Shown here in pieces: positions 18,537 through 26,844 of a stretch of 64,000 bases of DNA; positions within the stretch are counted from its first letter, which is position 1, and the number at the start of each line of letters is the position of its first letter. The notes under the pieces were generated by a model. It had not been told where the DNA came from, made no database searches, and saw only the letters and a program-made list of their open reading frames with translations. Origin of the DNA: G963663365 sp963663365 (GTDB taxonomy: Bacteria; Hinthialibacterota; Hinthialibacteria; Hinthialibacterales; G963663365); NCBI GenBank assembly GCA_963663365.2, contig CAXXIH010000008.1, forward strand, positions 124,001-188,000, given 5' to 3'. Made by a program: the position numbers and the translations under genes.

Positions 18537-18731
18537 TTAAGAGTTAGAGCCTTCGCCTTCAGATACTTCAAGAAGATACTGAACCTGATTGACCATACCA
18601 CGGATTTGCGGAGTATCCGTATGCTGCACAGTCTGCTGCAGTTTTTTCAAGCCCAATGCCTTTAGTGTACGACGGTGCTTTGGGACCGTCCCGATCGGAC
18701 TTTTTATCAGTTTAATGTGTAAGTCACTCAT
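18537..18731 (-). CDS. rpmD: 50S ribosomal protein uL30
   Basis: A 64-residue protein matching uL30: IKLIKSPIGTVPKHRRTLKALGLKKLQQTV, then the DTPQIRGMVNQVQYLLEV end. Its ATG overlaps the rpsE stop by four bases (ATGA), which indicates coupled translation. Confidence 0.96.
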   Translation of the reverse strand: MSDLHIKLIKSPIGTVPKHRRTLKALGLKKLQQTVQHTDTPQIRGMVNQVQYLLEVSEGEGSNS

Positions 18732-19249
18732 GATGCCATCAGCTCGTCAACGCTTCTTCCACGAAGTTTGGCCACTTCGTCAGCACGAAAGAGGCCTTTT
18801 AATGCCGCCACTGTGGCGTTGACCACAGATAAGGCATTTCCGCTACCCAATGATTTGGAGAGGATATCCTTAATGCCTGCGGCTTCGACAATGGCACGAA
18901 CCGGGCCACCGGCAATAACACCGGTACCTTTGCTGGCCGGCCGTAGAAGAACCCGTCCGGCACCTGACCGTCCCAAAATCTCATGAGGGATCGTCGAGCC
19001 CTTTAAAGGAATTGTGAACATTTCCTTTTTGGCCCGCTCAACCCCTTTTCGTATTGCGTCAGCAACTTCACCAGCCTTGCCGAAACCAACACCAACACGT
19101 CCGTTCTCGTCACCGACAACAACGAGCGCCGAGAAACTAAACCGGCGTCCGCCCTTAACAACCTTGGCGACACGGTTTACATGAATAACCTTCTCGATAA
19201 ATTCCGGCTTTTCTTGGTCGTCGTTGCGTTTTGTCCTGTCAACGGCCAT
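18728..19249 (-). CDS. rpsE: 30S ribosomal protein uS5
   Basis: A 173-residue protein with the double-stranded-RNA-binding fold: VIHVNRVAKVVKGGRRFSFSALVVVGD, GRVGVGFGKAGEVADAIRKG, and the later GKGTGVIAGGPVR-like stretch (SKGTGVIAGGPVRAIVEAAG). uS5 helps keep decoding accurate near the mRNA entry channel. It overlaps rpmD by four bases. Confidence 0.98.
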   Translation of the reverse strand: MAVDRTKRNDDQEKPEFIEKVIHVNRVAKVVKGGRRFSFSALVVVGDENGRVGVGFGKAGEVADAIRKGVERAKKEMFTIPLKGSTIPHEILGRSGAGRVLLRPASKGTGVIAGGPVRAIVEAAGIKDILSKSLGSGNALSVVNATVAALKGLFRADEVAKLRGRSVDELMAS

Positions 19250-19264
19250 CGATCAATCCTCGTA

Positions 19265-19615
19265 TTAAAACGCTAATCCGCCTTCGCGTGCGGCCTCTGC
19301 CAAAGCTTTCACTCGCCCATGAAAAGGAAATCCGCCACGGTCGAAAACGACTTTTTCAATTCCCTTAGCTTTTGCGCTGTCTGCTATCAATTTTCCAACG
19401 GCTGCCGCACCCTGCGAGTTACCGCCGTTTCCCTCGAAGCCTTTTATCACGCTGCTGGCTGCGGCCAGTGTGCATCCGGCATCATCATCGATGATCTGCG
19501 CATAAATATGCTTACGGCTTCGAAAAATATTCAAACGGGGCAATACGGCCGTTCCGAAAATCTTTTTACGGACCCGAAGGTGTCGTCGTTCACGGTTATT
19601 ACGTGGTCTCTTCAT
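19265..19615 (-). CDS. rplR: 50S ribosomal protein uL18
   Basis: A 116-residue 5S rRNA-binding protein: RLNIFRSRKHIYAQIIDDDAG, then VFDRGGFPFHGRVKALAEAAREGGL, the conserved uL18 C-terminus. It lies between rplF and rpsE with short spacers. Confidence 0.97.
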   Translation of the reverse strand: MKRPRNNRERRHLRVRKKIFGTAVLPRLNIFRSRKHIYAQIIDDDAGCTLAAASSVIKGFEGNGGNSQGAAAVGKLIADSAKAKGIEKVVFDRGGFPFHGRVKALAEAAREGGLAF

Positions 19616-19640
19616 GGTCTAACTCCTTGGCCTAGTGCCA

Positions 19641-20174
19641 CTAAACATTCCTCTTGCCCACTTTGCGCCGGACTTGCTCGTCCGAATAGCGAATTCCCTT
19701 CCCCTTATAGGGTTCGGGGGGGCGAAAGGAGCGAATTTTTGCGGCGGTTTCGCCAAGTAACTGCTTATCGCACGATTCTAGTTTTACGGTATTCCCTTCG
19801 ACCTTTACGCCGACATTTTTGGGAACATCGAATACGATCGGATGTGAGTAACCCAGTTGCAGGGTAAGTTTCTGCCCTTGTGCCTCAGCACGGTAACCGA
19901 CTCCAATAATTTCAAGACTCTTTTCGAAGCCGTTCGAGACACCGTGAACATTGTTTGCCAGTAAGGCGCGGGCCAGGCCATGCAATGCCTTATGCGTACG
20001 TTCGTCGCTGGGCCGTTCCACATACAGCGTTTCGCTCTCGTGGCGAACTGTGATTGGCTCGGGAACTACTTGCTGCATATCCCCTTTGGGTCCCGAGACT
20101 TTTACACAAGAGCCCTCAATGATCAATTTGACATTGGAGGGTATGGGAATCGGCTTCTGTCCAACACGTGACAT
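19641..20174 (-). CDS. rplF: 50S ribosomal protein uL6
   Basis: A 177-residue protein starting MSRVGQKPIPIPSNVKL. The conserved C-terminal signature is PPEPYKGKGIRYSDEQVRRKVGKR. It consists of two related domains near the factor-binding site and sarcin-ricin loop. Confidence 0.98.
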   Translation of the reverse strand: MSRVGQKPIPIPSNVKLIIEGSCVKVSGPKGDMQQVVPEPITVRHESETLYVERPSDERTHKALHGLARALLANNVHGVSNGFEKSLEIIGVGYRAEAQGQKLTLQLGYSHPIVFDVPKNVGVKVEGNTVKLESCDKQLLGETAAKIRSFRPPEPYKGKGIRYSDEQVRRKVGKRNV

Positions 20175-20205
20175 GATCTATTTTCCTTCACCTGCAAATC
20201 GCGAA

Positions 20206-20604
20206 TTACCAGACTCTGCAGACCACTTCCCCGCCAATTCCAAGCCTTCGGGCTTCTGAATCGGTCATCAATCCCCGAGATGTGGAAAGAATGCAAGTTC
20301 CAAGTCCACCCATAATTCGGGGAATCTCGCCTTTGCCCACGTACGTGCGCAAACTGGGTTTGGAGACACGCTCTAAACCGTGCAGCACACGCTCATCATT
20401 TGGCCCGTACTTCATATAAACGCGAAGTGTTCCTTGAACACCGCTGTCAATCAGACGGTAGTTACGGATATATCCTTCCCGCTTCAAGATGTCGACAATG
20501 GCATGCTTCATCTTTGAAGAAGGAATCTCCGTCTTTTCCAAACGAGCCAAATTGGCATTACGCAGACGGGTTAAAAGATCTGCGATAGGATCTGTTGGTG
20601 GCAT
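20206..20604 (-). CDS. rpsH: 30S ribosomal protein uS8
   Basis: A 132-residue protein with DPIADLLTRLRNANLA at the start and the C-terminal STSRGLMTDSEARRLGIGGEVVCRVW, both uS8 hallmarks. uS8 binds helix 21 of 16S rRNA and in E. coli represses the spc operon; whether that control exists here is not visible. Confidence 0.98.
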   Translation of the reverse strand: MPPTDPIADLLTRLRNANLARLEKTEIPSSKMKHAIVDILKREGYIRNYRLIDSGVQGTLRVYMKYGPNDERVLHGLERVSKPSLRTYVGKGEIPRIMGGLGTCILSTSRGLMTDSEARRLGIGGEVVCRVW

Positions 20605-20649
20605 CGTGGCTATCCTCTTGCCGTGTTTCTATCATTCATCCGCCGGTTG

Positions 20650-20835
20650 TTACCAGCTCGATTTGGTCATGCCGGGGATTTCGCCTTTCAGAGCAAGCTC
20701 CCGCAAACAAAGTCGGCACAGCTGAAATTTCCTGTAATATCCGCGTGCGCGGCCGCAACGGCGACAACGGTTATATTGCCGAACCTTAAACTTAGCCGGC
20801 CGCGACGCTTTGACACGAAGGCTGGTTTTCGCCAT
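20650..20835 (-). CDS. rpsN: 30S ribosomal protein uS14, zinc type
   Basis: A 61-residue short uS14 (type Z). The zinc cysteines are C24, C27, C40 and C43 (NRCRRCGRARGYYRKFQLCRLC). The compact zinc form is usual in Gram-positives and many deep lineages, whereas enteric bacteria carry the longer zinc-free form. It lies between rplE and rpsH. Confidence 0.97.
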   Translation of the reverse strand: MAKTSLRVKASRPAKFKVRQYNRCRRCGRARGYYRKFQLCRLCLRELALKGEIPGMTKSSW

Positions 20836-20858
20836 CAGTCAGTCCTTTCCATCATCCC

Positions 20859-21416
20859 TCAAGTTCTGAACGGCATGCCCATCAGCTGGAGCAGACGGCG
20901 TGCCTCTTCATCTGTTTTCGCCGACGTTGTAATCACGATATCCATCCCCTGTACTTGGGGAATCTTATCGTAATCAATCTCAGGGAAAACAAGCTGTTCG
21001 GTCAGGCCCATGGCGAAGTTTCCACGACCATCGAACGACTTGGGAGAGAGTCCACGGAAGTCACGAATACGGGGGATCGCAACTGAAATCAGACGATCCA
21101 AGAACTCGTACATACGCTGCTTGCGCAACGTCACACGACACCCCACCGGCATCCCCTCGCGCAACTTAAAGTTCGCGATTGATTTCCGTGAACGGGTAAT
21201 TACCGGCCATTGCCCTGCAATATCCCGAAGGTTGTCGCGAAGTGATTCAAGGAGTTTTACGTCGCGTGTACCTTCACCGATCCCCATGTTAAGAACAATC
21301 TTGTCCAACTTAGGGATTTGCATGACGTTCTTATAATCGAATTCTTTGCGCATTTCCTCCGCGATTCTTTCACGGTAGTCACGGAGTAAACGAGGGACAT
21401 TACCATTGCCCGCCAT
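20859..21416 (-). CDS. rplE: 50S ribosomal protein uL5
   Basis: A 185-residue 5S rRNA-binding protein: PKLDKIVLNMGIGEGTRDVKLLE, ITRSRKSIANFKLREGMPVGCRVTLR, and the C-terminal QGMDIVITTSAKTDEEARRLL. It forms the bridge to uS13. Confidence 0.98.
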   Translation of the reverse strand: MAGNGNVPRLLRDYRERIAEEMRKEFDYKNVMQIPKLDKIVLNMGIGEGTRDVKLLESLRDNLRDIAGQWPVITRSRKSIANFKLREGMPVGCRVTLRKQRMYEFLDRLISVAIPRIRDFRGLSPKSFDGRGNFAMGLTEQLVFPEIDYDKIPQVQGMDIVITTSAKTDEEARRLLQLMGMPFRT

Positions 21417-21430
21417 GATTCATACTCGCT

Positions 21431-21688
21431 TTAGCTGAGTTTTTTCAAGTTGGAAGGATGAATGGGGCCTTCCCTCTCGATGATTCCGCCCGGTTGATTG
21501 GCCTGTGGATTTGCACGCTCATGAATTTTGAGCATGTTTACACCCTGCACATAGGCCTTACCGGCTTTATGATCGACACGAAGCACTTTTCCTGTGCGTC
21601 CACGGCATCGTCCTGTAAGGACTAAAACATTGTCGCCGCGTTTCAGGTGAATCTTCGCGCGTTTTTGTTTCTTTTCGACGCCCGCCAT
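21431..21688 (-). CDS. rplX: 50S ribosomal protein uL24
   Basis: An 85-residue protein with the KOW motif: KRGDNVLVLTGRCRGRTGKVLRVD, then a GVNMLKIHERANPQANQPGGII segment typical of uL24. It initiates 50S assembly at the 5' end of 23S rRNA. The ATG at 21688 shares one base with the rplN stop (TGATG) and has GGAGG upstream, so the two are translationally coupled. Confidence 0.97.
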   Translation of the reverse strand: MAGVEKKQKRAKIHLKRGDNVLVLTGRCRGRTGKVLRVDHKAGKAYVQGVNMLKIHERANPQANQPGGIIEREGPIHPSNLKKLS

Positions 21689-22056
21689 CACAGCACCTCC
21701 GGAGCCAGAGAGACGATTTTCATGTATTGGCGTTCGCGCAATTCCCGTGCAACCGGCCCGAAAATACGAGTTCCAACCGGCTCGCCTGAATCATTGATAA
21801 TCACGGCCGCATTCTGATCGAAGCGAATCAAAGAGCCATCAGGACGACGGTAAGGCTGAACTTGACGCACGATTACCGCACGAACAACTGCACCTTTTTT
21901 CACATTTCCATCCGGCGCGGCTTCTTTTACGGAGGCACGAACGACATCGCCCACGCGAGCATACCGGCGTTTGTTTCCGCCTAAGACCTTAAAAGCAGTG
22001 ATTTTCTTTGCACCGCTATTGTCCGCCACCTGTAACCGTGTATACGGCTGAATCAT
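21688..22056 (-). CDS. rplN: 50S ribosomal protein uL14
   Basis: A 122-residue protein starting MIQPYTRLQVADNSGAKKITAFKVLGG. The middle GDVVRASVKEAAPDGNVKKG and the end FGPVARELRE are family-typical. It forms intersubunit bridges and contacts bL19. Confidence 0.98.
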   Translation of the reverse strand: MIQPYTRLQVADNSGAKKITAFKVLGGNKRRYARVGDVVRASVKEAAPDGNVKKGAVVRAVIVRQVQPYRRPDGSLIRFDQNAAVIINDSGEPVGTRIFGPVARELRERQYMKIVSLAPEVL

Positions 22057-22071
22057 CGTATTACCTCAAAA

Positions 22072-22335
22072 TCAGACCTGAACCGCTTTGCGGACAGTTT
22101 CGATATACCGCCAACGCTTGGTAGCGGAAATAGGCCGTGTTTCCATAATGCGGACGATATCGCCCATCGCACAACATCCCTCCGGATCGTGAACGGCAAC
22201 ACGCTTGGTACGTCTGACAACCTTTTTATAGCGAGGATGCTTAATCAATCGCTCAATTGCGACGATTGCCGTTTTTTGTGATTTGGCGCTCACCACGATT
22301 CCTTCGCGGACTTTACGATACGCTCGAGTTACCAT
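22072..22335 (-). CDS. rpsQ: 30S ribosomal protein uS17
   Basis: An 87-residue OB-fold protein: YRKVREGIVVSAKSQKTAIVAIERLIKHP, then HDPEGCCAMGDIVRIMETRPISATKRWR. The ATG at 22335 has GAGGT six bases upstream and starts four bases after rpmC; a longer frame reaching 22380 would overlap rpmC and is rejected. Confidence 0.97.
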   Translation of the reverse strand: MVTRAYRKVREGIVVSAKSQKTAIVAIERLIKHPRYKKVVRRTKRVAVHDPEGCCAMGDIVRIMETRPISATKRWRYIETVRKAVQV

Positions 22336-22339
22336 TTTC

Positions 22340-22552
22340 TTACCTCGCAGCCTCAGCCGCTTCGTTCTTATCACGTTCACTCAGAACCGTCATCGCCCGT
22401 GCGATGTCCCGTTTGATATCCTTTAGGCGATTCGTATTGGTAAGCTGTCCGCTATGGTGTTGCATCCGCAGACCAAAAAACTCGCGCTTCATCTCTCGAA
22501 TGCGCAGTTCCACCTGTTCGCTATCCAACGCCCGCAGATCATCGGCTTTCAT
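22340..22552 (-). CDS. rpmC: 50S ribosomal protein uL29
   Basis: A 70-residue helical protein: MKADDLRALDSEQVELRIREMKREFFGLRMQH, then the TNTNRLKDIKRDIARAMTVLSE motif. It sits at the polypeptide exit near uL23. It lies between rplP and rpsQ with 10- and 4-base spacers. Confidence 0.97.
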   Translation of the reverse strand: MKADDLRALDSEQVELRIREMKREFFGLRMQHHSGQLTNTNRLKDIKRDIARAMTVLSERDKNEAAEAAR

Positions 22553-22562
22553 TTCGTTCTCC

Positions 22563-22976
22563 TTAGGCTTCGCCTCGCAGGGCCATGCGCGTTTTCAACG
22601 GGAGTTTATGACCGGCCAGGCGGAAGGCCTCCTTTGCCAGGTCTTCATTCACGCCCGCCAGCTCAAAAAGGATATGTCCGGGTTTGACAACCGCCACATA
22701 ACCATCCGGCGCACCTTTACCGGATCCCATTCGCGTTTCAGCCGGTTTCGATGTGACCGCCTTATGCGGGAAAATACGGATCCACAGCTTGCCACGGCGT
22801 TTAATGTGACGTGTGATGGCTACACGAGCCGCCTCGATCTGGCGCGATGTTACCCAACCGCCGGTCAGGGCCTTGATCCCCAACTCTCCGAATGCAACGC
22901 GCGTGCCTCGACAGGCGATTCCGCGCCGGTTGCCACGATGGGGCTTGCGGTATTTCGTCCGTTTCGGCTGAAGCAT
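22563..22976 (-). CDS. rplP: 50S ribosomal protein uL16
   Basis: A 137-residue protein starting MLQPKRTKYRKPHRGN. The segments LWIRIFPHKAVTSKPAETRMGSGKGAPDGYVA and LAGHKLPLKTR are diagnostic of uL16, which lines the A-site tRNA path. The start overlaps the rpsC stop by one base (TAATG). Confidence 0.98.
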   Translation of the reverse strand: MLQPKRTKYRKPHRGNRRGIACRGTRVAFGELGIKALTGGWVTSRQIEAARVAITRHIKRRGKLWIRIFPHKAVTSKPAETRMGSGKGAPDGYVAVVKPGHILFELAGVNEDLAKEAFRLAGHKLPLKTRMALRGEA

Positions 22977-23638
22977 TATGAAGCTCCTTGTTCGGTGGCC
23001 GTAGCGGCTTCTTCACCGAGAACTAAACCTTTGAAAATCCAAACCTTCACACCAATTTGACCATAGGTTGTGCGGGCCTCGGTAAAACCGTAATCCACAT
23101 CCGCGCGAAGTGTATGCAGCGGAACCCGGCCATGCCGATACCATTCCGTACGCGACATTTCAGCACCGTTTAATCGGCCGGCAACCATGATCTTAAATCC
23201 CAAAGCGCCTGCGGAAATCGAAGCCGCTTGGGCTTTCTTCATAGCCCGGCGGAAGGTTACACGCCGAACCAGTTGTAATGCCACCGACTCGGCCACGAGT
23301 TGCGCGTCCAAATCCGGTTGCTTAATTTCATTGATGTTGATATGCACTTGGCGGTCGGTCATTTCCGATAACGCCTTCTTTAAACGCTCGACCTCAACAC
23401 CCTTACGACCGATGATAATGCCCGGCCGTGCGGTGTTGATGGTTACACGCACGCGTTGAGCTGTACGCTCAATATCGATACGTGCGATACCGGCATGGGC
23501 TAAGCGGCTACCAACATATTTACGAATCCGCAGGTCTTCATGCAGAAGATTGGCGTAGTCTTTTTCGGCATACCATCTAGAAAGCCAAGGTTTATTGACG
23601 CCGACGCGAAAACCATACGGATGTACTTTTTGTCCCAT
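22976..23638 (-). CDS. rpsC: 30S ribosomal protein uS3
   Basis: A 220-residue protein: GQKVHPYGFRVGVNKPWLSRW, the KH motif PGIIIGRKGVEVERLKKAL, and the C-terminal GRVPLHTLRADVDYGFTEARTTYGQIGVKVWIF. It forms the mRNA entry and helicase ring with uS4 and uS5. It is coupled to rplP. Confidence 0.98.
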   Translation of the reverse strand: MGQKVHPYGFRVGVNKPWLSRWYAEKDYANLLHEDLRIRKYVGSRLAHAGIARIDIERTAQRVRVTINTARPGIIIGRKGVEVERLKKALSEMTDRQVHININEIKQPDLDAQLVAESVALQLVRRVTFRRAMKKAQAASISAGALGFKIMVAGRLNGAEMSRTEWYRHGRVPLHTLRADVDYGFTEARTTYGQIGVKVWIFKGLVLGEEAATATEQGAS

Positions 23639-23650
23639 GCTCTTCTCTCC

Positions 23651-23986
23651 TTAAGGCCTCTCACCTAATTCAACAGTGATGTGCGAGAGACGCTTGCGAA
23701 TCCGGGCGGCCCGGCCCATCGGGCACGGGCGGATACGTTTCAGCTGGCGGCCTTCATCAACTGTAATACGGCGAACAAACAGCTCATCTGCGGCCAATTC
23801 CGTCGTTTCCTCAGTATTGGCTGCGGCGCTTTGCAAAAGTTTCAAAATCGCCGGAGCCGCCTTTTTGTTTGTGAACTTCAACGTGGATACAGCCTGTTCA
23901 TAGGGTAATCCACGTACCATGTCAGCCACCAAACGGACTTTGCGTGCAGACATGCGAAAGTGGCGAAGTGTTGCGGATGTAGCCAT
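23651..23986 (-). CDS. rplV: 50S ribosomal protein uL22
   Basis: A 111-residue protein: RMSARKVRLVADMVRGLPYEQAVSTLKFTNKKAA, with the beta-hairpin region RRITVDEGRQLKRIRPCPMGRAARIRKR that lines the peptide exit tunnel and includes residues where macrolide resistance can arise. Confidence 0.98.
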   Translation of the reverse strand: MATSATLRHFRMSARKVRLVADMVRGLPYEQAVSTLKFTNKKAAPAILKLLQSAAANTEETTELAADELFVRRITVDEGRQLKRIRPCPMGRAARIRKRLSHITVELGERP

Positions 23987-24006
23987 CGGCTCTGTCTCTC
24001 AGTCCT

Positions 24007-24291
24007 TTATTTCTGGCGAATGACCCGCGCCGTCTTTCCACCGTGGGAACGGAACGTACGCGTGGGTGAAAACTCACCGAGTTTATGTCCGACCATACTT
24101 TCAGTAATGAAGACCGGAACGTGTTTTTTTCCATTGTAAACCGCGATGGTATGACCAAGCATATCAGGCATCACCATGCTGCGGCGCGACCAAGTCTTAA
24201 TGGGTTTCTTTTGCCCGGAAGCATTCATCGCAGCGATACGCTTCATGAGGCTCTCATCAATTGTCGGTCCTTTTTTCAGTGAACGTGGCAT
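24007..24291 (-). CDS. rpsS: 30S ribosomal protein uS19
   Basis: A 94-residue protein: MPRSLKKGPTIDESLMKRI, then IKTWSRRSMVMPDMLGHTIAVYNGKKHVPVFITESMVGHKLGEFSPTRTF, the classic uS19 pattern. It forms the head complex with uS13. It starts six bases after rplB. Confidence 0.98.
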   Translation of the reverse strand: MPRSLKKGPTIDESLMKRIAAMNASGQKKPIKTWSRRSMVMPDMLGHTIAVYNGKKHVPVFITESMVGHKLGEFSPTRTFRSHGGKTARVIRQK

Positions 24292-24297
24292 TGCTGA

Positions 24298-25131
24298 TTA
24301 CCTCCGTCCCTTTCGCCGAGTAACGATAAATTTCTGGGTTCTCTTATTACGCCGGGTGCGATAGCCTTTTGTGGGTTTTCCCCATGGCGTACATGGATGA
24401 CGTCCGCCTGCAGCCTTACCTTCACCACCACCTAGTGGGTGATCGACAGGATTCATCGCAACACCGCGCACCTTGGGGCGTTTACCCATCCAGCGGCTAC
24501 GGCCGGCCTTGCCGATGCTAATATTCATATGATCGGTGTTGCTCGTTTGTCCGATCGTAGCGCGGCAATCCAAATGGACCATACGGACTTCTGAACTGGG
24601 CAACTTTATACGGGCATAATCGCCTTCCTTGGCCATAAGTTGTGCACTAACACCAGCAGCACGAGCCAAGGCGGCGCCTTTTCCTATTTTTAGCTCGATA
24701 CCATGAATGATGGTACCGTCGAGGATATTGCGTAGCGGGAGACAATTACCCGGTGCTTGCTTTGCTCCCGGACCTGAAGAGACTTCCATACCAACCTGAA
24801 GTCCATCCGGAGCAATAATGTAACGCTTTTCGCCGTCGGCATATGTTAATAGAGCGATACGTGCCGAACGATTCGGATCATACTCAATCGCCGAGACTTT
24901 TGCCGGAATTCCATCCTTGTCGCGGCGTTTAAAATCGATAATACGATAACGACGCTTATGGCCTCCGCCACGACGCCGGACTGTAATCCGACCATTTGCA
25001 TTGCGGCCGGCGTTCTTCTTCAGCGGTTCAACCAGAGACCTTTCCGGCTCTTTCTTGGTGACTTCTTCAAAAGTCGAAACCGAAGCAAAGCGCCGTGTCG
25101 GGGTTGTCGGTTTATATTTCTTAATAGCCAT
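24298..25131 (-). CDS. rplB: 50S ribosomal protein uL2
   Basis: A 277-residue protein with the OB and SH3-like domains: GRNANGRITVRRRGGGHKRRYR near the start and the C-terminal VRGVAMNPVDHPLGGGEGKAAGGRHPCTPWGKPTKGYRTR. That segment holds the conserved His close to the peptidyl-transferase centre. Confidence 0.98.
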   Translation of the reverse strand: MAIKKYKPTTPTRRFASVSTFEEVTKKEPERSLVEPLKKNAGRNANGRITVRRRGGGHKRRYRIIDFKRRDKDGIPAKVSAIEYDPNRSARIALLTYADGEKRYIIAPDGLQVGMEVSSGPGAKQAPGNCLPLRNILDGTIIHGIELKIGKGAALARAAGVSAQLMAKEGDYARIKLPSSEVRMVHLDCRATIGQTSNTDHMNISIGKAGRSRWMGKRPKVRGVAMNPVDHPLGGGEGKAAGGRHPCTPWGKPTKGYRTRRNKRTQKFIVTRRKGRR

Positions 25132-25142
25132 ATTGCCGCCCT

Positions 25143-25436
25143 TTATACAAAGTCAATCGTATGCCCTGGTTGGAGCTTCACAATTGCCTTTTTCCAACTT
25201 GCCTTGCTCCCGGATACCCAGCCGCCTCGTGACCAGCGTGAAACACTGCGCCCGCGTACGAGCATCGTGCGTACATGATCGACTTTGACATCAAAGGCAT
25301 CTTCAATTGCCCGCTTAATATCAATCTTGCTGGCTTTAGGATCGACTTTGAACGTATAAGCGTTCTGCGTATCGGAAAGTTTCGTGCTGCGTTCAGTGAA
25401 AATTGCTTCGCGGATCACATCGCTTAGATATTTCAT
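25143..25436 (-). CDS. rplW: 50S ribosomal protein uL23
   Basis: A 97-residue protein: VIREAIFTERSTKLSDTQNAYTFKVDPKASKIDIKRAIEDAFDVKVDHVRTM. It is the docking site for trigger factor and SRP at the exit tunnel. Its ATG overlaps the rplD stop by four bases. Confidence 0.97.
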   Translation of the reverse strand: MKYLSDVIREAIFTERSTKLSDTQNAYTFKVDPKASKIDIKRAIEDAFDVKVDHVRTMLVRGRSVSRWSRGGWVSGSKASWKKAIVKLQPGHTIDFV

Positions 25437-26086
25437 GAAGCCACCTCCTTTGCACCTAAACGCCGTACAAGACCTTCAACGGCTTCTTTGGTAGCAAATA
25501 GGTAGTTGGCGCCGCAAATATCAAGTGCAGAACAATCTGAAGCGCCGACGCAAGACACCTTTTGGAGATTCCGAAAGGCGCGCAGGGTCTCTTCATTAAA
25601 ACGGCCGTCTAGAAAAACGACCGATGTTGTTACTTCAAATTTATTCAGGATTTGTGCAGCCAAGCGGGTTTTGGCTTCAGGCAATGTAAGATTATCCAAA
25701 ACAACGATTTTTCCGTCGCGCAGCTTTGCCGATAACCCTTGGCGAAGAGCTTCGCACTTCATTGTTTTAGGTATTGCCTGGCGATAAGAACGTTTTTGTG
25801 GTCCAAAAACGGTTCCGCCACCCCGGTATTGTGGAGCGCGAATTGTTCCCTGCCGGGCGCGGCCTGTTCCCTTTTGACGATAAGGCTTTTTGCCGCCGCC
25901 ACGGACCTGGCTCCGTCCGATCGTCTGAGCATTGCCTTGACGCTGATTGGCGTAATAGGAAACAAGCACCTGGTGGAGCAGTTCGGGTTTGGGATCAACC
26001 GCAAACACAGAATCATCCAGATCCATATTCCCGGCAGCCGTGCGATCTATGGTAAAGACTTCAACCTTGGGCACGATCTTCCTCAC
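25433..26086 (-). CDS. rplD: 50S ribosomal protein uL4
   Basis: A 217-residue protein. The conserved extended loop GNAQTIGRSQVRGGGKKPYRQKGTGRARQGTIRAPQYRGGGTVFGP reaches into the exit tunnel. In enterobacteria uL4 represses its own operon. The stop of rplC and the start of rplD share one base (26086). Confidence 0.98.
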   Translation of the reverse strand: MRKIVPKVEVFTIDRTAAGNMDLDDSVFAVDPKPELLHQVLVSYYANQRQGNAQTIGRSQVRGGGKKPYRQKGTGRARQGTIRAPQYRGGGTVFGPQKRSYRQAIPKTMKCEALRQGLSAKLRDGKIVVLDNLTLPEAKTRLAAQILNKFEVTTSVVFLDGRFNEETLRAFRNLQKVSCVGASDCSALDICGANYLFATKEAVEGLVRRLGAKEVAS

Positions 26087-26721
26087 TATTTCCCCCGCTT
26101 TCTCGCGGGTCCGACTTCGACAAAGCCACCATTAGGGCCGGGGACGGCGCCTTTTACATAAAGCAGGTGGTTCTGAGTATCGACTTCAACAACTTGCAGG
26201 TTTTCGACTGTCCTGCGCTTATTCCCATGCTGACCTGGGAGGGTTTTGCCTTTAAAAACTTTGGACGGCCAAGAGCCCTGGCCAATCGCACCCGGCTCAC
26301 GGTGAAACATGGAACCGTGCGTCATACGGCCGCCGCGCCATTTATGGCGCTTAACACCACCTGTAAACCCGTGGCCTTTGCTTGTTCCAGCCACATTGAT
26401 CCGATCACCGGTCTCAAAAATGGAGACGTCGATGACCTGACCAGGCTGGTAAGTCGCAGGATCATCGACCCTGATTTCACGTAAAAAGCGATGCAGTACA
26501 CAATCCGCTTTTTTGAAATGGCCTACCAGCGGCTTGGTTGCACGCTTCTTCTTCTCATCGACTTGATAACCGATCTGGATGGCGGCATAGCCATCGTTTT
26601 CCGGTGTCTTCACCTGCACTACAGGGCACGGTCCCAGCTGGAGCACAGTCATCGGAATGACTTTGCCACTTTCATCATACATGGCCGTCATCCGTACTTT
26701 TTTACCTATGAGTGCTTTCAT
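26086..26721 (-). CDS. rplC: 50S ribosomal protein uL3
   Basis: About 211 residues: KALIGKKVRMTAMYDESGKVIPMTVLQLGPCPVVQVK, then INVAGTSKGHGFTGGVKRHKWRGGRMTHGSMFHREPGAIGQGSWPSKVFKGKTLPGQHG. The central extension reaches the peptidyl-transferase centre. The usual GMT after KK-V is RMT here. The start is one of two adjacent ATGs (26724 or 26721); the second has better spacing from a weak GGTG site and gives the family's usual start. Confidence 0.97.
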   Translation of the reverse strand: MKALIGKKVRMTAMYDESGKVIPMTVLQLGPCPVVQVKTPENDGYAAIQIGYQVDEKKKRATKPLVGHFKKADCVLHRFLREIRVDDPATYQPGQVIDVSIFETGDRINVAGTSKGHGFTGGVKRHKWRGGRMTHGSMFHREPGAIGQGSWPSKVFKGKTLPGQHGNKRRTVENLQVVEVDTQNHLLYVKGAVPGPNGGFVEVGPARKRGK

Positions 26722-26761
26722 CATGCAACACCGTTCGTAAATCTCTGTATCCAAACCGTCA

Positions 26762-26801
26762 CTCCACCACGGCCATCCTCTTTGGGTGGTCTAAGGCGGA
26801 G
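26762..26801 (-). promoter_or_regulatory. Possible structured element between rpsJ and rplC
   Basis: The 123-base rpsJ-rplC spacer can fold on the minus strand with CTCCGCC (26801-26795) pairing GGTGGAG (26768-26762), seven pairs including one G-U. An alternative inner stem CCACC/GGTGG uses part of the same 3' arm. Two competing stems ahead of rplC suggest an autoregulatory leader, but this is inference. Confidence 0.35.
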
Positions 26802-26844
26802 ATACCGGGATTATCGTTAACTTACGGACTCGTCCGACCCGAGC

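Noticed and set aside
22257..23060. Plus-strand frame of 267 codons opposite rpsQ-rpmC-rplP-rpsC
   Set aside because: It is antisense to four certain ribosomal-protein genes and its arginine/serine-rich translation is the usual shadow of such genes.
26826..26844. CGGACTCGTCCG palindrome just after rpsJ, considered as part of a hammerhead ribozyme
   Set aside because: The CUGAUGA and GAAA core sequences are absent; it is only a short hairpin.
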